DNA from: Phoronis australis
Lineage: Eukaryota; Phoronida; Phoronidae
Length of the DNA: 64,000 bases
Reading direction: 5' to 3'
NCBI GenBank assembly: GCA_002633005.1
Contig: NMRA01000511.1
Location: 216,084-280,083 of the forward strand
This document shows positions 46,701-61,100 of the stretch, piece after piece. Numbering within the stretch: the stretch's first letter is position 1; every line of letters begins with the position of its first letter. A program made the translations under genes and the position numbers. A model generated the notes under the pieces. The model worked only from the letters and a program-made list of their open reading frames with translations. It searched no databases and was not told the origin of the DNA.

Positions 46701-49700
46701 GTGAAAATACAAAGCTGTCATTACAAAAATGATCAATATATACATTTACATGTAAATGAATTTTTTGTTAGATAACTTTTGAACTCACCCATTTGACTAA
46801 CCCGTAGGCTTTTAAATTTGCACAGCAATAGATCAAAGCTTGTTCATACGGATCAGGTCGCAAACTTTTGTCCGACAGGTCAGAGACGAGTGGGCACACG
46901 ACCAGTCAGAAAAAATGGCTGTCAGACTCTAATTTCTAGCAGGTGGACTGTTAACTGCACAACCATCTGCAGCTGAGACCTTGTGTTCAGCTCAGGCTCT
47001 TGAATATTACCTTTAGAAACATTCTTGTCATGTTAAGTCTGTCTTTGTGATGACCTTTAATTTGACTGAAATATTAAAATTTGCTGTTCAAAAAGTGGTT
47101 TTTAAATAGGTATCTCTGTGGCGATGTTTTCTCATTCGGCTGTCCAACCCAAGTTGACAAGTGAACGATCGATTGTTGACTTGTTGCCGCCTGGCCACAG
47201 GAAATTACCCGACCAGTGCTGTAGGAGGTCAATTTGCTATTCTGGGTGGCCTCGGGGAAACACCAAAGTATTGGACCTTACTCAACTTACCACTGTTCAT
47301 AGATGTCTGTTGAAAATATTCTACAACTTAGGTAATAATGTTGTGTAGCGCTGTGTTCCGATCAATATCAAAAGTGATACACTGTCGCACTTTTCAGGAC
47401 ACACTCTGTACTGGTGTGATTCTGTAACGCACCGCATCGAGTCGTACAATGTGGCACTTTCCAAAAGAAGCGTTGTTGCAGACTTCAAGTCACTGAACAA
47501 GACAATTAATATGTGTCAACAGATTGCTGTTGATAATGAGTCGATATATTACATCAGCAAGGAGAACAAGTAAGTCTATCTTTTCAAGGCCCGGGAGTAC
47601 AGTACCTTTCACGGATATTCAATTGAGCGGACAGCTGTTTGACATCTGGATGGCAGCGAGGGGGTGGGGGGCGATGGTCCTTGCTGACCGGCAATTGACC
47701 ACATGACATTTGATAAACATAAAATTTGATTGTTCATGCCGAGGAAATGGCCAGTTTTCATGTTGAGTCATGCGCAAAATGTGTGTGTGTGTGTGCGTGT
47801 GCGTGTTTACATGCGCTTGTGTCTGGTTGTTTAAGTGGAGGAGTAAATGCAAGCAGGTTAGCATGCAACAATAACAATTCAACTGTGAAACTTCTGCATT
47901 TCGTTCGATTGCATTGGGGTGGTCACGAAATGTGTCTCATTTTTATGATATAATAAGTAAAACACTGTTTTTTCTTCTAACTTTGCCATTCTAATGAAGG
48001 CAAAATGTGCTCCAGCTGCAAGCCCTTGGTCCTCCCTCACTTCCTCCCTTCGCGTTAACGTCCCTCCCTCCCTCATTCCATAGAGCCATGTTTTGTACTC
48101 ACATGAATTTTGCGATCATTGTAAATGGTCTTTCTTTTGTTTACGATGATTAGAAGGGAAAGACCCTTTAAAAGTTGTCCATGGACACCATTTGTCCATG
48201 CTTTCATATTTTGAGTAAAAGGCTTTCCACTTTGTAACTGGTCCTCACCGATGTGTGTGACTCTTTTCAGCCACATAATGTACGTGAACAAAATGAATGC
48301 GTCTGTCATGGGTCAGCTTGATGATGTGACAACCTTCGGCAAACTTGAAGGCCTGACATTGTGCAAGGATGACATGTTATATAAAGGTAATTTATCTCAT
48401 GTATAGCTGAACTGTTCTGGTTCGTGAGGTATCCACTTAACCTTCGCTAGATGGTGAACCAAAGACTCTGAATCATTAAGACGTGTGTAACGAGTGAATA
48501 ATCCCAAGGATTAATGTTGAGGTGCTATTCGGGATGTTAATTTGTATTCAATGTGAAATGAAGGCTTTCGATATTAATTAATAGACAAATGCATCAAAGG
48601 ACTGTGTTTACCTGGTTTCCTGTACCTTGAAAATAAAGTAGGGATTAACCAAAATGAAATTAGGAAGTCTATCGAGTTATACGCAATTTTCATCTTTTAA
48701 GGGTGTGACGTAGTTCAAACACTTTGGTGACACGCCAGTCTATCTCTGTAAAACATGCTTTACACCTGGCAACACTGATGCCAGACTGCTAGATGTTCCC
48801 TTGGCTTTGCATTACCTATATCACGATTTTTTCTTGAAAATTTCTGACAAACTCATTTTGATGTAGAATAGTACAAATGCCTGGTTACCTCTCGATGACA
48901 TCACGAGATTGGATCAGCATAAAATAACACAACTATCTGAACAGCTAAAATAAATTTTGATAACGTTGCTATAGTGACAACATCTTTCCTCGTTCTATTA
49001 GGTGCGTCTTCCAAGTAAGACGATTTACGTGCTGTTGTCAGGTTTACCATGAAAATGGAACGGATCCTATTTGAAAAGTGAACCCAGTCAGCAGTTAGTA
49101 GTTATTAGGTCGACCAATTTAATGCAACTTTATTTGTTAGCCTATTTTTCTTCTATAATTTATCCTGGTTTTATATTTGTTAATAATATGGATAACAGCA
49201 GTGAGTGAAGATATCGCGTGCTCACTGTGACTCTTCGTCTGCAGGTCCCACGCAGTGTGACAAGAACAATGGGGATTGTCAGTTTATTTGTTTGCCAGTT
49301 GGACAGAAGGACGTGAAATGTCAGTGCTTAGAGGGACACAGACTATTGCAGGATGCTAAGAACTGTACAAAAGGTAAGGGGTATGTTTGTCAATGACTAA
49401 CAAGGGTACAATATGATGGAGGACACGATAGCTAGTGAGTAACAAGGATGCAATATGTAGGGAGGTATGTATAGCATTGCCTAACAAGTTTGCATTTGGC
49501 GTGAGTGTATGTACGGTAGTAAATAACAAGGGATAATAGATTGGGATATGTGTGTTAATGATTGATTGTGCTAATGATTAACAGGGGGTTGATTGTTTAA
49601 TGGCTAACAAATTGCAAAATGTAGGGGGTGTTTTTCGTACCGACTAACACACCATCAGTAGGTAGGGTTATGTGTGGTAATAAGCAATTAGGGTAAAATA

Positions 49701-52700
49701 GGTAGGACGATAATGTCTATGGAGTGATTGAAAAATAAAGACAGTGAGTCAGGAGGGAAAGGGCTAAGGAAGGAGAGGAAAGAAGAGAGAGAGAGAGAGC
49801 GAGCGAGCGAGAGAGAGAGAGAGAGAGGGAGAGAGAGAGGGGGGGGACAGAGAGAAAGATGGAGGGAGAGGGAGTGGAGAGGAGGGAGAGAGAGGGGAGA
49901 GGTGGGAGAGAGAGACAGGGAGAGAGAGAGAGGGAGATGGAGAGAGGGAGCTCTACAACGAATGTAGAACAAGACATGGTGCCAGAGTAATTGAATTGAA
50001 CTTTTAAGCGTCACAAACTCCTCAGGTCGCTGACTTTATTCGACTTACTACTTGTAACCCGTATAAACGTTTTTTTCGAAACCTCAGTCGATAATCAAAA
50101 TGGCGCCACCAAAAAGTGTTGCATCACTGTCAATGGACTGGCGCTTACCTGATGCCCAGCAGGCTTTCAACATTTTTCAAAATTTCTGCTCTATTTCTTG
50201 TGTCCCCTAAATTCAAACTCAGGGACCAATAGAGTGTGATAACTTATTTTCTGGGCTGGAAAAGAGGCCAGAGAAATCATTTCTTGCTGGAGCACGAGTG
50301 AGATTGATAGCAAAAAGTTAGAAGCCTTCTGGTCAAATTCTGAGCCGTACATGTATGTAGCACCCAGAAAGAATTTCAGAATCACAAGATACTAACTACG
50401 ATTGCTCCAAAAAGGCAACGGAATTATCGACTCATTTGTTAATTCGCCTGGCTATCAGTGACCGTAACTATGATAGTACGCTTTAACAGTCTAAGTCAAT
50501 AGCATTCGTAAACAGACTTTTTGAACAGAGTAACCCGACTCTTGATCGCACCCTCGACTTTAAGCGTGCCGTTAAAGCTGCGAAAGCACACACAAATGAT
50601 ATTCGTAGTACCACTGCCAAAGTTTATGTTGTGTCAACAAAACACATGTCACAGTGCACTTTCTGTAGTCTGACCCATGTCCTGGACAGGACTAAGTGCC
50701 CAGCATTTGACTCTATCTGCGCCAGTTGTGGAAAGCAAAATCACTGGTAAGCCAGTTATCGTTCAGGTAAGCCGAAACCATCATCATCTAAAAGCATATT
50801 GCAATCCCGTCAGGAGCCAGCAAAACTTCAAACGCTAACACGCGCACCATATCGAAGTTGATAGAAAGAGCCCTCAAGAGGCTGATTTGGAGTCAGAGAA
50901 CAATAGTCGGTCTGCCCAGTCATTGTATTTTGACATACTGTACCTCGAATGTGAAGGAACCTCGGAAAAGCAAAGCTAAATTGCTGCGTGTAAAATGGAC
51001 TGTGGTGCAGAGGGGAACATTTTGCCTGTAAATGTGTATGCGAAATTCAAGTCGCAGCTGAGGCTGTGCCTGACTACCACCACTATCAAAGCCTATGGGG
51101 GAACCACCATTCCTCATCCGAGCACATGTACTTAATTATTCGAAATTGACCCGTCACATTATATGATACTTGCTCTCCCTTCCAATAAGAAACTGGTTCT
51201 ACTCTAGATGCATGTCTACAACATTGAACTGTAAATTGGTCTTAAAGGACTTTCCCGCTTGCTTTGACGGAGTAGGCTGCATGCAAGGTGAACACAAGCT
51301 CATTATCGGTTCAACTGTATCTTATATTGTGCATCCACCACGCGGAGTCACGGAAGACTCAAAGATAAGCTCAAAACCAAGCTTCCTTCTTAGTGGTTCC
51401 AAGGAATTATAGCCGGGTCGGACAAATCCTTCGACTGGGTTAACTCTCGTCTGCGCGTTAAAAAGTCTAATGGTCAGGTTAGAAGATGTTTCGACCCAAA
51501 GGACCTGAACGTTGCGATAAAGCGACCACATTCCTAAACACTGACTGTGGATGATACCTTACCGAAACTGAGTGGAACAAAATGATTCTCGGTCATCCAC
51601 ACCTGAAGTGGTTACTAAAACATGATACTGCACCCTGAGAGTTCACATTATACCGATTTTAACTGGCCATCCGGTCGTCACATGCTCAAGCGTTTGCCGT
51701 TTGATCTTAAATGGAAGTATGATCTCCCTCCAGCGCAAAATATACGAGAGTTTCTGAGATCTCATAGGTGCAACGATGTAATTGTATTTGGCGTTCGCGT
51801 CAGTGACAGTAGTGACGATGCCGGGTCAGTGAAACAGGTATGAAATTCAATTCACATAAACGTTGCATTCCATGCACCGGGACACCCATCTTTGGCCGTA
51901 TTATTGGCAGAGAAAGACTCCGACCAGAAACACAGGTGTGATGAACAGCATAAATCTATCAAAATCTCTGACTGACCTTCAAACCTTCCTTGCCAAGACA
52001 GAGCAAGTTGAGTGCAACAGGTTGCCCTTCCACGGAACTGCCGACTAATCAAAGACAGTACTGGAACTGATTCCTCTACAACATCTGATTCGAACCCTGT
52101 ACTTTGACGCTCTCAGAGTACGATTTCGAAACCTGATCGATTAATGGACTTGTGACTAAGTGTGGATTATTCTACTACAGTGTAGGCACCAATTATACCA
52201 GTCGTAATGTATCCTTTTGTGTTAACGTTCTGTAGAACATGTATAACCTTCTAATCTGTATAAAGAGAGGAATGTTGCAGATTGTACTTAAGTAACATTT
52301 TATTCTATATGCACACACGTATAGGGCTCCATCTTTCGTAAAAATTAGTACTTGACGTTCAGACTATGTCGGGCGTCATTTCTCAAGTTCTACAAATGAA
52401 TGTGGAATATAAAGGGGCAACGTGCGGGGAGGGAGGTCGTGAATGGATAAAGGAATTAAGGGAAGCATGAGGGAGCAAAGGGATGGAGGGATGGTATGAA
52501 GGGGCAACGGAGGGAAGAATGGAATGAGGGTGCAGAGAAGAATGGAGCAGAATGAGATAGGACTGGGGAAATAGAAACTTGCGAAAAGTAGGAGGAACTG
52601 TAATTTTCATGCTCGCACCCAGCCTTCAATATGGGGAGCTCGAATTTTTGAGGTTGTTGACCTTTTGGTAACAAAAAAGCGGGTGGACTAAAATAGAAAA

Positions 52701-55700
52701 CGGGGGCACCACTGTGAATTGCGCGATTGTGCTTATTTAGAGGACTTTTGTCCGATTTTCTCGGACTTTTGTTTCTCAGAGGCGGAACATTTTGCCCACT
52801 TTGCCAAATGGAGGGGCTCCTTTGAGCCTCCGAGCACCCTCCCCCTGTGTGCGCGCATGATTTTGGAGGTTGACTTAGCAGATAGTGGGGGATGTAGATG
52901 GACGGCCTATCAGTATTTTTTACCATCATTAAGGGTCATTATCACTGTCGCACCTAGGACCCTGTCACTCCAAGGGCACTGTCACACCAAGGGGCTAGTC
53001 ACACCATGGAACATGCCACTAGAAGGTTTTTGTCACACCGGGGGCACTGTCGCAGCAAGGAATTTGTCACACCTAGGGGTCTGTCAAACCAAAGGCACTG
53101 TCACAACATTGTGCCTATTTCGCAAAAGGCCATGTCACTCCAAAGGCCCTGTGACACCAGGGGCTCTGTCACACCAAAGGGTCTGTCAAACTAAGGAGTT
53201 TCTCATACCAAAGTGCTTTTACGCAAAGAACATAGCACACTAACGGATTGTCAAACCAGGGGCCCTGTAACACCAACGGCTTGTCGCACCACGGCTTGCC
53301 ACACCAAAGGGCTTTGTCACTAGATATTCAATATTATGAATAGAAACCTCGTTGAACGTTGTCCCATTTGGTAGACCAGTGTATGGCCAAAATTGCTCTT
53401 TTTCACTCATTCCCAACATGTTTCACCAAGTTGTATTGATGGGTTGAGCTTGCTGGTGCGGCAGGGACTTATAAGTAAGTGTAAAGGAAATTATGGTGAT
53501 AAGCATAATGCTGGTAATTTAATCATTTGTTTCATGATAGGTCGCTACAACCATGGTACCAGTCTACTGTACAATATGTACACATCAAGCGCCACCCGTA
53601 TCAGCGGTATCGAGCTTCACCCCGACAAGTGGTTTGACGCCCCGTACGTGCCAAAACCATTTTACATGTACAAATTTGGAATGAATCTTTATGACATGGA
53701 CCTCTACTATGCAAAGAAGAGCATAGTAGCGTTTGACCGTTCTGCGAAGCGTATTCTGTCCCTATCCATGGATGGAACAGAGAAGGTCTACACCATTTAT
53801 GAGGGTGGGATATTTTGTTCCTTTGACTGCAGCTGATAAATAACGCGACAGTCACCGTAGTTTCTGTTATACAGCTTGATGGACGTACGTTTGCTCATAC
53901 TCTGTGCTGTTTGCTATTTTCTCGTGTGAATATGTAAAGCAAATTGTCAAGGGAATTTTCAACAACGTAATATGTATTGGAAGTTTGATGCTCAACTGCA
54001 CGCGGGAATTCGTACAGAGAGTATGAGCAAGTTTATAACAAAAAGTTCAATAAAAAGTACTGTGGTATTTTCAATCAAGTTTGGATTAAAGTAATGCTCT
54101 TACCAAAATATGTTTATCAATGACTATAAATTGTTTTGATAGAAGATTTTATGGATAAAGTCTTTATGTTACTTACTTTGGATTGCCCTGTGGTACTTAC
54201 CTACAGAGCCATTTTTGTCAAGTGCGAGTATGGTGTCACTGCATATACTGTTGTGCAGGTTGTTGTATAAAACTATTGCATTACTTGTGGTCATTGTATC
54301 ACTTGTTACTTTTGCATCACCTGTTGCTTTATTATCTTTTAAGTGTCACTTACATAGAGAATTCTGATGTGAATGGATTTTCGAAAGTGCATCACTATTC
54401 ATTTGTGTCCAGCACAGTACATACTAGGTAGTGTAGCGTAAGTGGAGAGATGCTTGTCAAATCCATAACCAATTCAGTCATGCTTGACGTGACTTCTCAT
54501 TCTCTTCTATAGGTACATCCAATGAAGTCCACGGTGTTGCTGTCGACTGGGTGCATGGAAATGTCTATTGGACGGACACCGCTTACAACTGGATCATGAT
54601 GGCGAAACTTGAGCCTGACACCAAGTTTTACCGAGCTGTAATAGACACTAACCTGGAGAAACCCTGGGGAATTGCAGTGCATCCTTTGATGGGGTAGGTG
54701 CCGGTGGCTTTTGGGGTGGGGGCCGGCTGACAGGTTCTCTCCTTCCCAGCCACGACTAAAGTGGACTCTCACTTGGTTTCTCAGGCTATCACAACGTTTT
54801 TTCCTTGGATCATGTGGTACTGTTATTCTCCCTACACGCACGGTCTGCCTGTGAGTTGACCTCCCTTGCGACATCCAATATCTGGAACTAAACAACAAAT
54901 GCATGCTTTTCGAATCACACGGCTGTAACCCCAATTGACAGAGTTCCTTGACATATAAAGACAACTCGCAGACCTTATCATTTGTCGAGCATGTTCCTAT
55001 TAATTTGACAGCTGTTTGACGAACGTCTCTACGGCTGCACCTCAAGTGGATATCTCATCTGTGACATAACGTTTCTTTGAAGTTCCTTGACAAATTTCCG
55101 TGAAAATTTGCAATACGTTTTCTACCGAGACGTTGGCGCTTTCCTGTTGTTTCTAAACTTTGGACTAGTTCGACATATTTTGCGCCATCTAGTGGCCACA
55201 TTGACAATAATAATAAATACCTTTAGAAGACTACCATTTGTGGTGAAGCCATGGACACAGTTCAAAATTCTCTTTGATGTTGCTATTAACTCAGCTGTCA
55301 CTATCTTTGGTAAAGGCAAAGGTCAGCACATGAAAAAGCAAATTTTTCACGTGATAACTTTTGTCGTTTAGTTGTTTTGATCGATCGGTAATTCAGGAAT
55401 TATAATTATCCTTTAAGACAAACGATAATTATTTGGTGACAATTTTTTAGAGTTTGCCTTAAGTTGCTTTATGGATGATTTTGCATACAATGACGTGTAA
55501 TCTATTCAAAGGTTAATTTTTGCTCAGGAATATGGCAAGGGATGGAAAGTTACTGTTATGTTGTGGGTTCAGTATCCTGCGCTTTGTTCTGGTGCATGCT
55601 TGCTCCATGAATTGAACTGTGTGACATATCTCCACTTTTTGTCAGGTATATTTTCTGGGCTGACAACATAAACAGTGGTGATCTCTACAAATCCCGTAAA

Positions 55701-57820
55701 ATCGAGCGCTCAGGCCTGGATGGAAGCGAGCGTGTTGCCATCGTGACATCATCGCTTTACAGTCCTCAGGCCTTGACCATCGATTACGAAGGCAACAGGT
55801 AAGCTGGTCTAGATAGACCTAGCAATGAGGTGATACTCAGTATTGCCCATTCTTAAAAGTGAAAGAAGTTTGTGATACTAACAGCGACTGATTAAATGCC
55901 TATCCTGAACGGCAACAGTTCTTAATTTGGATCCTGCAGTATACTAAAAGCACCGCTCTGAGCTCACTAGCTCCTTAAATTGTCAAATATTATATTTGTC
56001 TTATATTGTCAATGTATAACGAACTGTTAGGCGTATAGGTTTGATTTTGTCTACGTTACCGCGAGAATAACCTTTTAATAGCTCACTTGGGAGTTTCTCG
56101 TTAGTCAATGTGACGTCACCGGAAAAGGGGCAAAACCCGTCATATTGCTCTTGTCTGGCCCCGAGTCTTTGCTACACACGCTAAATTTTACTGGAGTTCT
56201 TACGGTGAATTTTACACTTAAAACGTTAACACAACTTAAAATATGGTAGATGGATTGTGGAATAACTGTGAATGGACGAAGAAAATGTGAACTTGTTATG
56301 TTGTGCGAAGCTGTGAACGGGCTGAAATTGGAACTCAACCCGGTATAGGCCTGAATGCAGGCACACAGGGGCGATAATTTATCCCCATAAAAAGTTACTC
56401 ACTTCAAAATACAGCAAATAAAATCATGCGAAATAGGCATACTCGCACATGGAGTTATAATTAATTAACACACACCCTGACTCTGGATACAATTTAGTCT
56501 ACAAGTAACTTGAACCTATCCATGAAAACCTCGCGGTTCTGCTCAAGTTTCTCTCACAGGGCGCCATTTTGAGGAAGTTACGTGAAATCACGAACAATAA
56601 GTCCAAGGAACACAAATCTTACAAATTCACTTGATATGTTCTCATGTTATTTTGCAAGTGTCACGCGCCAAGTCTCGCGCTTCACTCAGTCTCGCGCTAG
56701 CCTTTGCCTCATACTCACCTGACCAGTTGAACTACTTTGTAGTCTTAAGTTAACAGTAACCACAATGTGGAGTTGGAATTCTTCGCCAAAGTCACCTGAA
56801 TTCCCGTAGCTATGCTTCATCGAAGATATGTTTAGAAGCAGAGAGGACCACTGGAGAAAGTAAGCGCCTTTTTATGTGACAATTTTAGATGTAGAATGTA
56901 TTTTTGACGTGGTGAAAACATACATGTAATCAGTGAGCGGATTTTGCCTACCGCCCGTTTAAAATACACGAAACGAAGTTAGTACAAAACGCGATAGAAC
57001 GTATTGTATTGCGAATCTGAATTTCATTTGCCATAACAGCAATGTTTGTTTGTCATGTTTCGAACTAAACGGCCAAAAAGTGGAAGAAAATAACAGAATA
57101 CACTCTGGTTACGTATTGGGCAAATGAGCCAAACGACAAGCTTTTGCCCCACTTCCCGTGACGTCACAGTTAAGTCTCACGTAATCTCGCGTTATTGTTA
57201 TAAACTCGCAAAAGGACTATTCAATCAGCTGCGAATAACACCCGCACACAATGGTGTTCTATTCAGACCCCTATTCAATATAACTGTTGTCGACCTTTTG
57301 TGGTTTGTGCACTGATCTTGCGGTGACGCAATAAGACGCGAAAATGCAACTCCAGGTATCGTTTCAGTGACGGGCCTACATTTTGTGATTGAACTTGCGT
57401 TTTCTTAGTTTACTAAGGCTTCGCTAGGAGTACCTGGTTAGCCCAGTACATGTAAAATAACAAAATTCCGTTGAAATCACGCTTTAAACATAATTTTTAA
57501 GTACAGTATTTGTTATATTTATTCTTAAATTAAAATTCCCATTTCCCCCATCCTGATTTTGCCGCAAGATATGCTGTGACCACAGTGTGTCTAGTACTAA
57601 ATTGACTAAGTGTAATTTCCAAGATAAGTACTTTTAAAACAATACGTTGGGATATGGTTACGAAGTCATGGCACGAAAGGCGCTGGGTCAACACTTGAAC
57701 GTCCTACCTACCTCTCATTTTCGTATTCAGAAATAGCATCAATGATTATGTTGTCATTCCCATCCTGGAGGAAGAAGAACGTTGAAGAAAGAGGAAAGAG
57801 TTGAGGAAAGAGGTTAATCG

Positions 57821-57896
<76 letters not shown>

Positions 57897-58064
57897 AGGT
57901 AGGNNNNNNNNNNNNNNNNNNNNNNNNNNNNNNNNNNNNNNNNNNNNNNNNNNNNNNNNNNNNNNNNNNNNNNNNNNNNNNNNNNNNNNNNNNNNNNNNN
58001 NNNNNNNNNNNNNNNNNNNNNNNNNNNNNNNNNNNNNNNNNNNNNNNNNNNNNNNNGAGAGAGG

Positions 58065-58134
<70 letters not shown>

Positions 58135-61100
58135 TTAATTAACGCACTGAACCCTTTTCAGGGTCTGCTTCACAAACGTGGGGATGGTACAGTGTGTTAA
58201 CTACACAGGCGGCGAGAGGACTACGATCCTCCGTCTGAGCTCATACGGCGCACACTTCACGGGCATGACGATCTATCACGTAAGTCTTACACTCATTAAC
58301 GTCACAAATGGCTTTAATGAGATAAATACTGAGGAGACATTGTGCCTAAGTGGTTTGTGCTCCGGACTCCCGTTTGGGAGACCCGATTTCGAATCCAGGC
58401 GTGAGTTCAGTAGACGCGAGGACCTACGCTAGGACCTAGCTGAAACCTAGTCAAAGTCACGTGCTCACATTTAAAATGCACGGCAATATCTCACGTAATC
58501 TCGCCAAGTATTGCTTTTTAGCGAGGTCCTAGCGTTACTAAACGGGAGGCAGGCTTTCCTGGCAGACAATTGAGCATTCCAGAAAAATGTTTCCTCCTCC
58601 TAAGTGCTCTGTTTTACTAGTGAAGGTATGAAAAGGTATGAGTGAAAACCTGGATTTAATGCTCATTCAATGTTCTTTTGTGTTCTTTCAGCCTGTCACA
58701 GAGACGTCTCTGTTTGAGTCCAATATAGAATTTCTTACAGTTGTCACATTTAACCTGATACACACCATTCTCCGTTTTTTAATCTCATATAGCCAAAATG
58801 ATGTACTTAATGGATGTAATGCAACATCGATTTCTGTCTCTGCGCTGGCATAGCTACATGTAGATAGGTAGAAGAGAATAACTGCTCGGTTAGTATCACC
58901 CATCACTTGTAGAATCCGAGCTCGGGGGAACTTTTGTTAGCGATCTGCTAGCTTTGTTCAAATCAGACCCAAGTGGCAGATCAAGTCCTCGATGACTTTT
59001 TTGGAGCTGCACAACTAGTTGTGTTCCGTGCCAATTCTCAAATTTAATGTTTCTGCAATGAATGCTTTCCATGCATCCTTTTCTAACATAAATTTTGTGA
59101 AACAAAGTTTGGCACTCGTGTAGCAAGAAAGACATACCATTGGTGGCCATAAAAACCACATCCTCAATGGTAGGGATTATGGTGATACAGAGTACAGCAG
59201 AGAAGTAACCACTATACTATTTCTCTATCATAACGTGTGATTCTTTTTGGTTGGTAATAGATATTTTGGTGGCGAAACTGTAGTTAAAAATGGCTTAGCC
59301 ACCATACTAGCTTCCTGTACATTCAGCCATGAGGGAAGATTAGTTTGACAAAAATTTTGGCTTCCTTCCAGTCGTCATATTTTTTAATGTATTTTCGTGT
59401 ACTTTACCTAGAGCTGCAAAGTCATGCAGTCTCGTGAAATAAACTAACAAACCCGAAACAATGTCTGCCCCCATCGTGTGCACGAACCTGGAAATTTCTG
59501 CAATCTGCATGTATGCTCCAGAGCTACTAGACCTTGAAAAAGATTGGCGTTCGCTCCTTTTTGGGAAAAATCTTTGGACTTATTTTTGCTAGGCCTTGTG
59601 TTGTGACCCTTTATCAACTCAGTGACGATCATGAATTTCCGTTTCTGAAATCAAAAAACCATGAGACATTTATATTAGCCATGTTAAATGATTGTGTGCA
59701 ATTTAGAAATAAGAAACATCTGATAAAATTGTATTAAGTAACAAATAATGCAAGATCTTAGTGTTAAAACACTGGAAAACTGCTGGGTAGCTAACAAGAT
59801 GATAACTTTCAGGGCTACGTGTTCATCGCGGACTATAGGTCATCCGTCAGGTTCAGCCCACGGATCATATTTTGGCGACTTCGAGATAGGACGGGCTTCT
59901 TACTTTCAACCACATACAAACCCCACGGTATTGTCATGTACGCCGACGACCGTCAGCCGAAGTACCATACTGGTAGGCACTGTAATGGAGTAGACACGAA
60001 GCCAACACGCTCACTTTTAGTAACGTTCATTTATCTAAAACTGTGTACAGTGTATTGAGGGCAAACGTAAGATCTAAGCAGGTGGTTTGGTACATGTTGT
60101 GCACCAGGCGTTCATAAGACACACTGTTGGACCCATTGCAGTAATCACTTGGGCATGAGACTCAATGATACCCCTGAGCAAGAGGTTTCTCTAGAGTAAA
60201 ATCTTCTTATTTTCCCGTCACTTTCCGGAAATTATCAACTTAGAGTATCATCGGACAATGCCAAGCACACAGGTGTCGCAACGCTGAAAAGGTGGGTCTA
60301 TAACCCATAGCCTCTCTGTGGTGAACCGCCCATAGACCATAGGGGGCACAGCACTGAAAATAAAAGGGCTATAGCCCCCAGCCCCCCTCCCCTCCCATGG
60401 TGCGCCACACATAAACCAGGTAAGTTATATTTCCTTGTATCAAAAGATTGCGAAGGCTATGATGACTAGCGGGTAATTTTTTTACGAAATGTTGGGGAAT
60501 TCCAGCTAGCATGTGACACATTGGGCCTTTTGAACAGGTCACTTGACCTGTTAATATTCGATGCAGTGCTCAGTAATAACTTGGATCACCGTCCGAATAG
60601 AGAGCCTGTCTAAGTAAAACAGTCTTTAGGAACTCGTTGGCTCAATAGAATTTGGAAAGTGAGTGTTGTTTGTCTGAAGGTGAGGCCTATCAATGCCTAC
60701 CGATATACGGCAAATGCTGTTATAGGTCCGTGGAAGGTTCCCTGCCCCCATGACATTAAAACCTTAGTTGGGGTCCGTATCAGCTTCTGGCGTCCACTCT
60801 TCGGAGTCTGAAAACTGCCACAGCTGATGCGCTGCATTCATTTTAGGCAGGTCGATTTAACGTAGCATGGGTGTCTACTTGAGAGCATGAGCCCCCTTTG
60901 ACAAAATACATTGATCTCTCACTCGCTGACAGGAGGCAACCCCGTCTTTTTCAGTAACAAAAACGGATAAATATTTTTAGCAGCCTCAGCATTAATTTTT
61001 TCTTATAAAGGGACCGTAGTTTAGACCTTGGGATGGCCGGCGACCATAGGGATTAGGAGCTTTGTTGCCCTGTGGCAGCTCTAGTGTGTAAAGCTCCACC

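Larger units (their letters stand above)
43253..49244. other. LRP-like gene introns 2-6, residual sequence
   Basis: Between exons 2-7 the only recognised items are the microsatellites and GTCGG copy C. At 47150-47310 a frame reading TSAVGGQFAILGGLGETPKYW looks protein-like but stops soon and has no in-phase splice sites; I leave it unassigned. Confidence 0.5.

Noticed and set aside
49688-50014. Long Ser/Leu-rich and Arg/Glu-rich frames
   Set aside because: They are translations of the (GA)n purine tract; no start context, splice site or domain.
54497-55045. 182-residue minus-strand frame
   Set aside because: It lies opposite LRP exon 9, whose + strand YWTD blade and splice sites are convincing; the antisense frame shows no domain.
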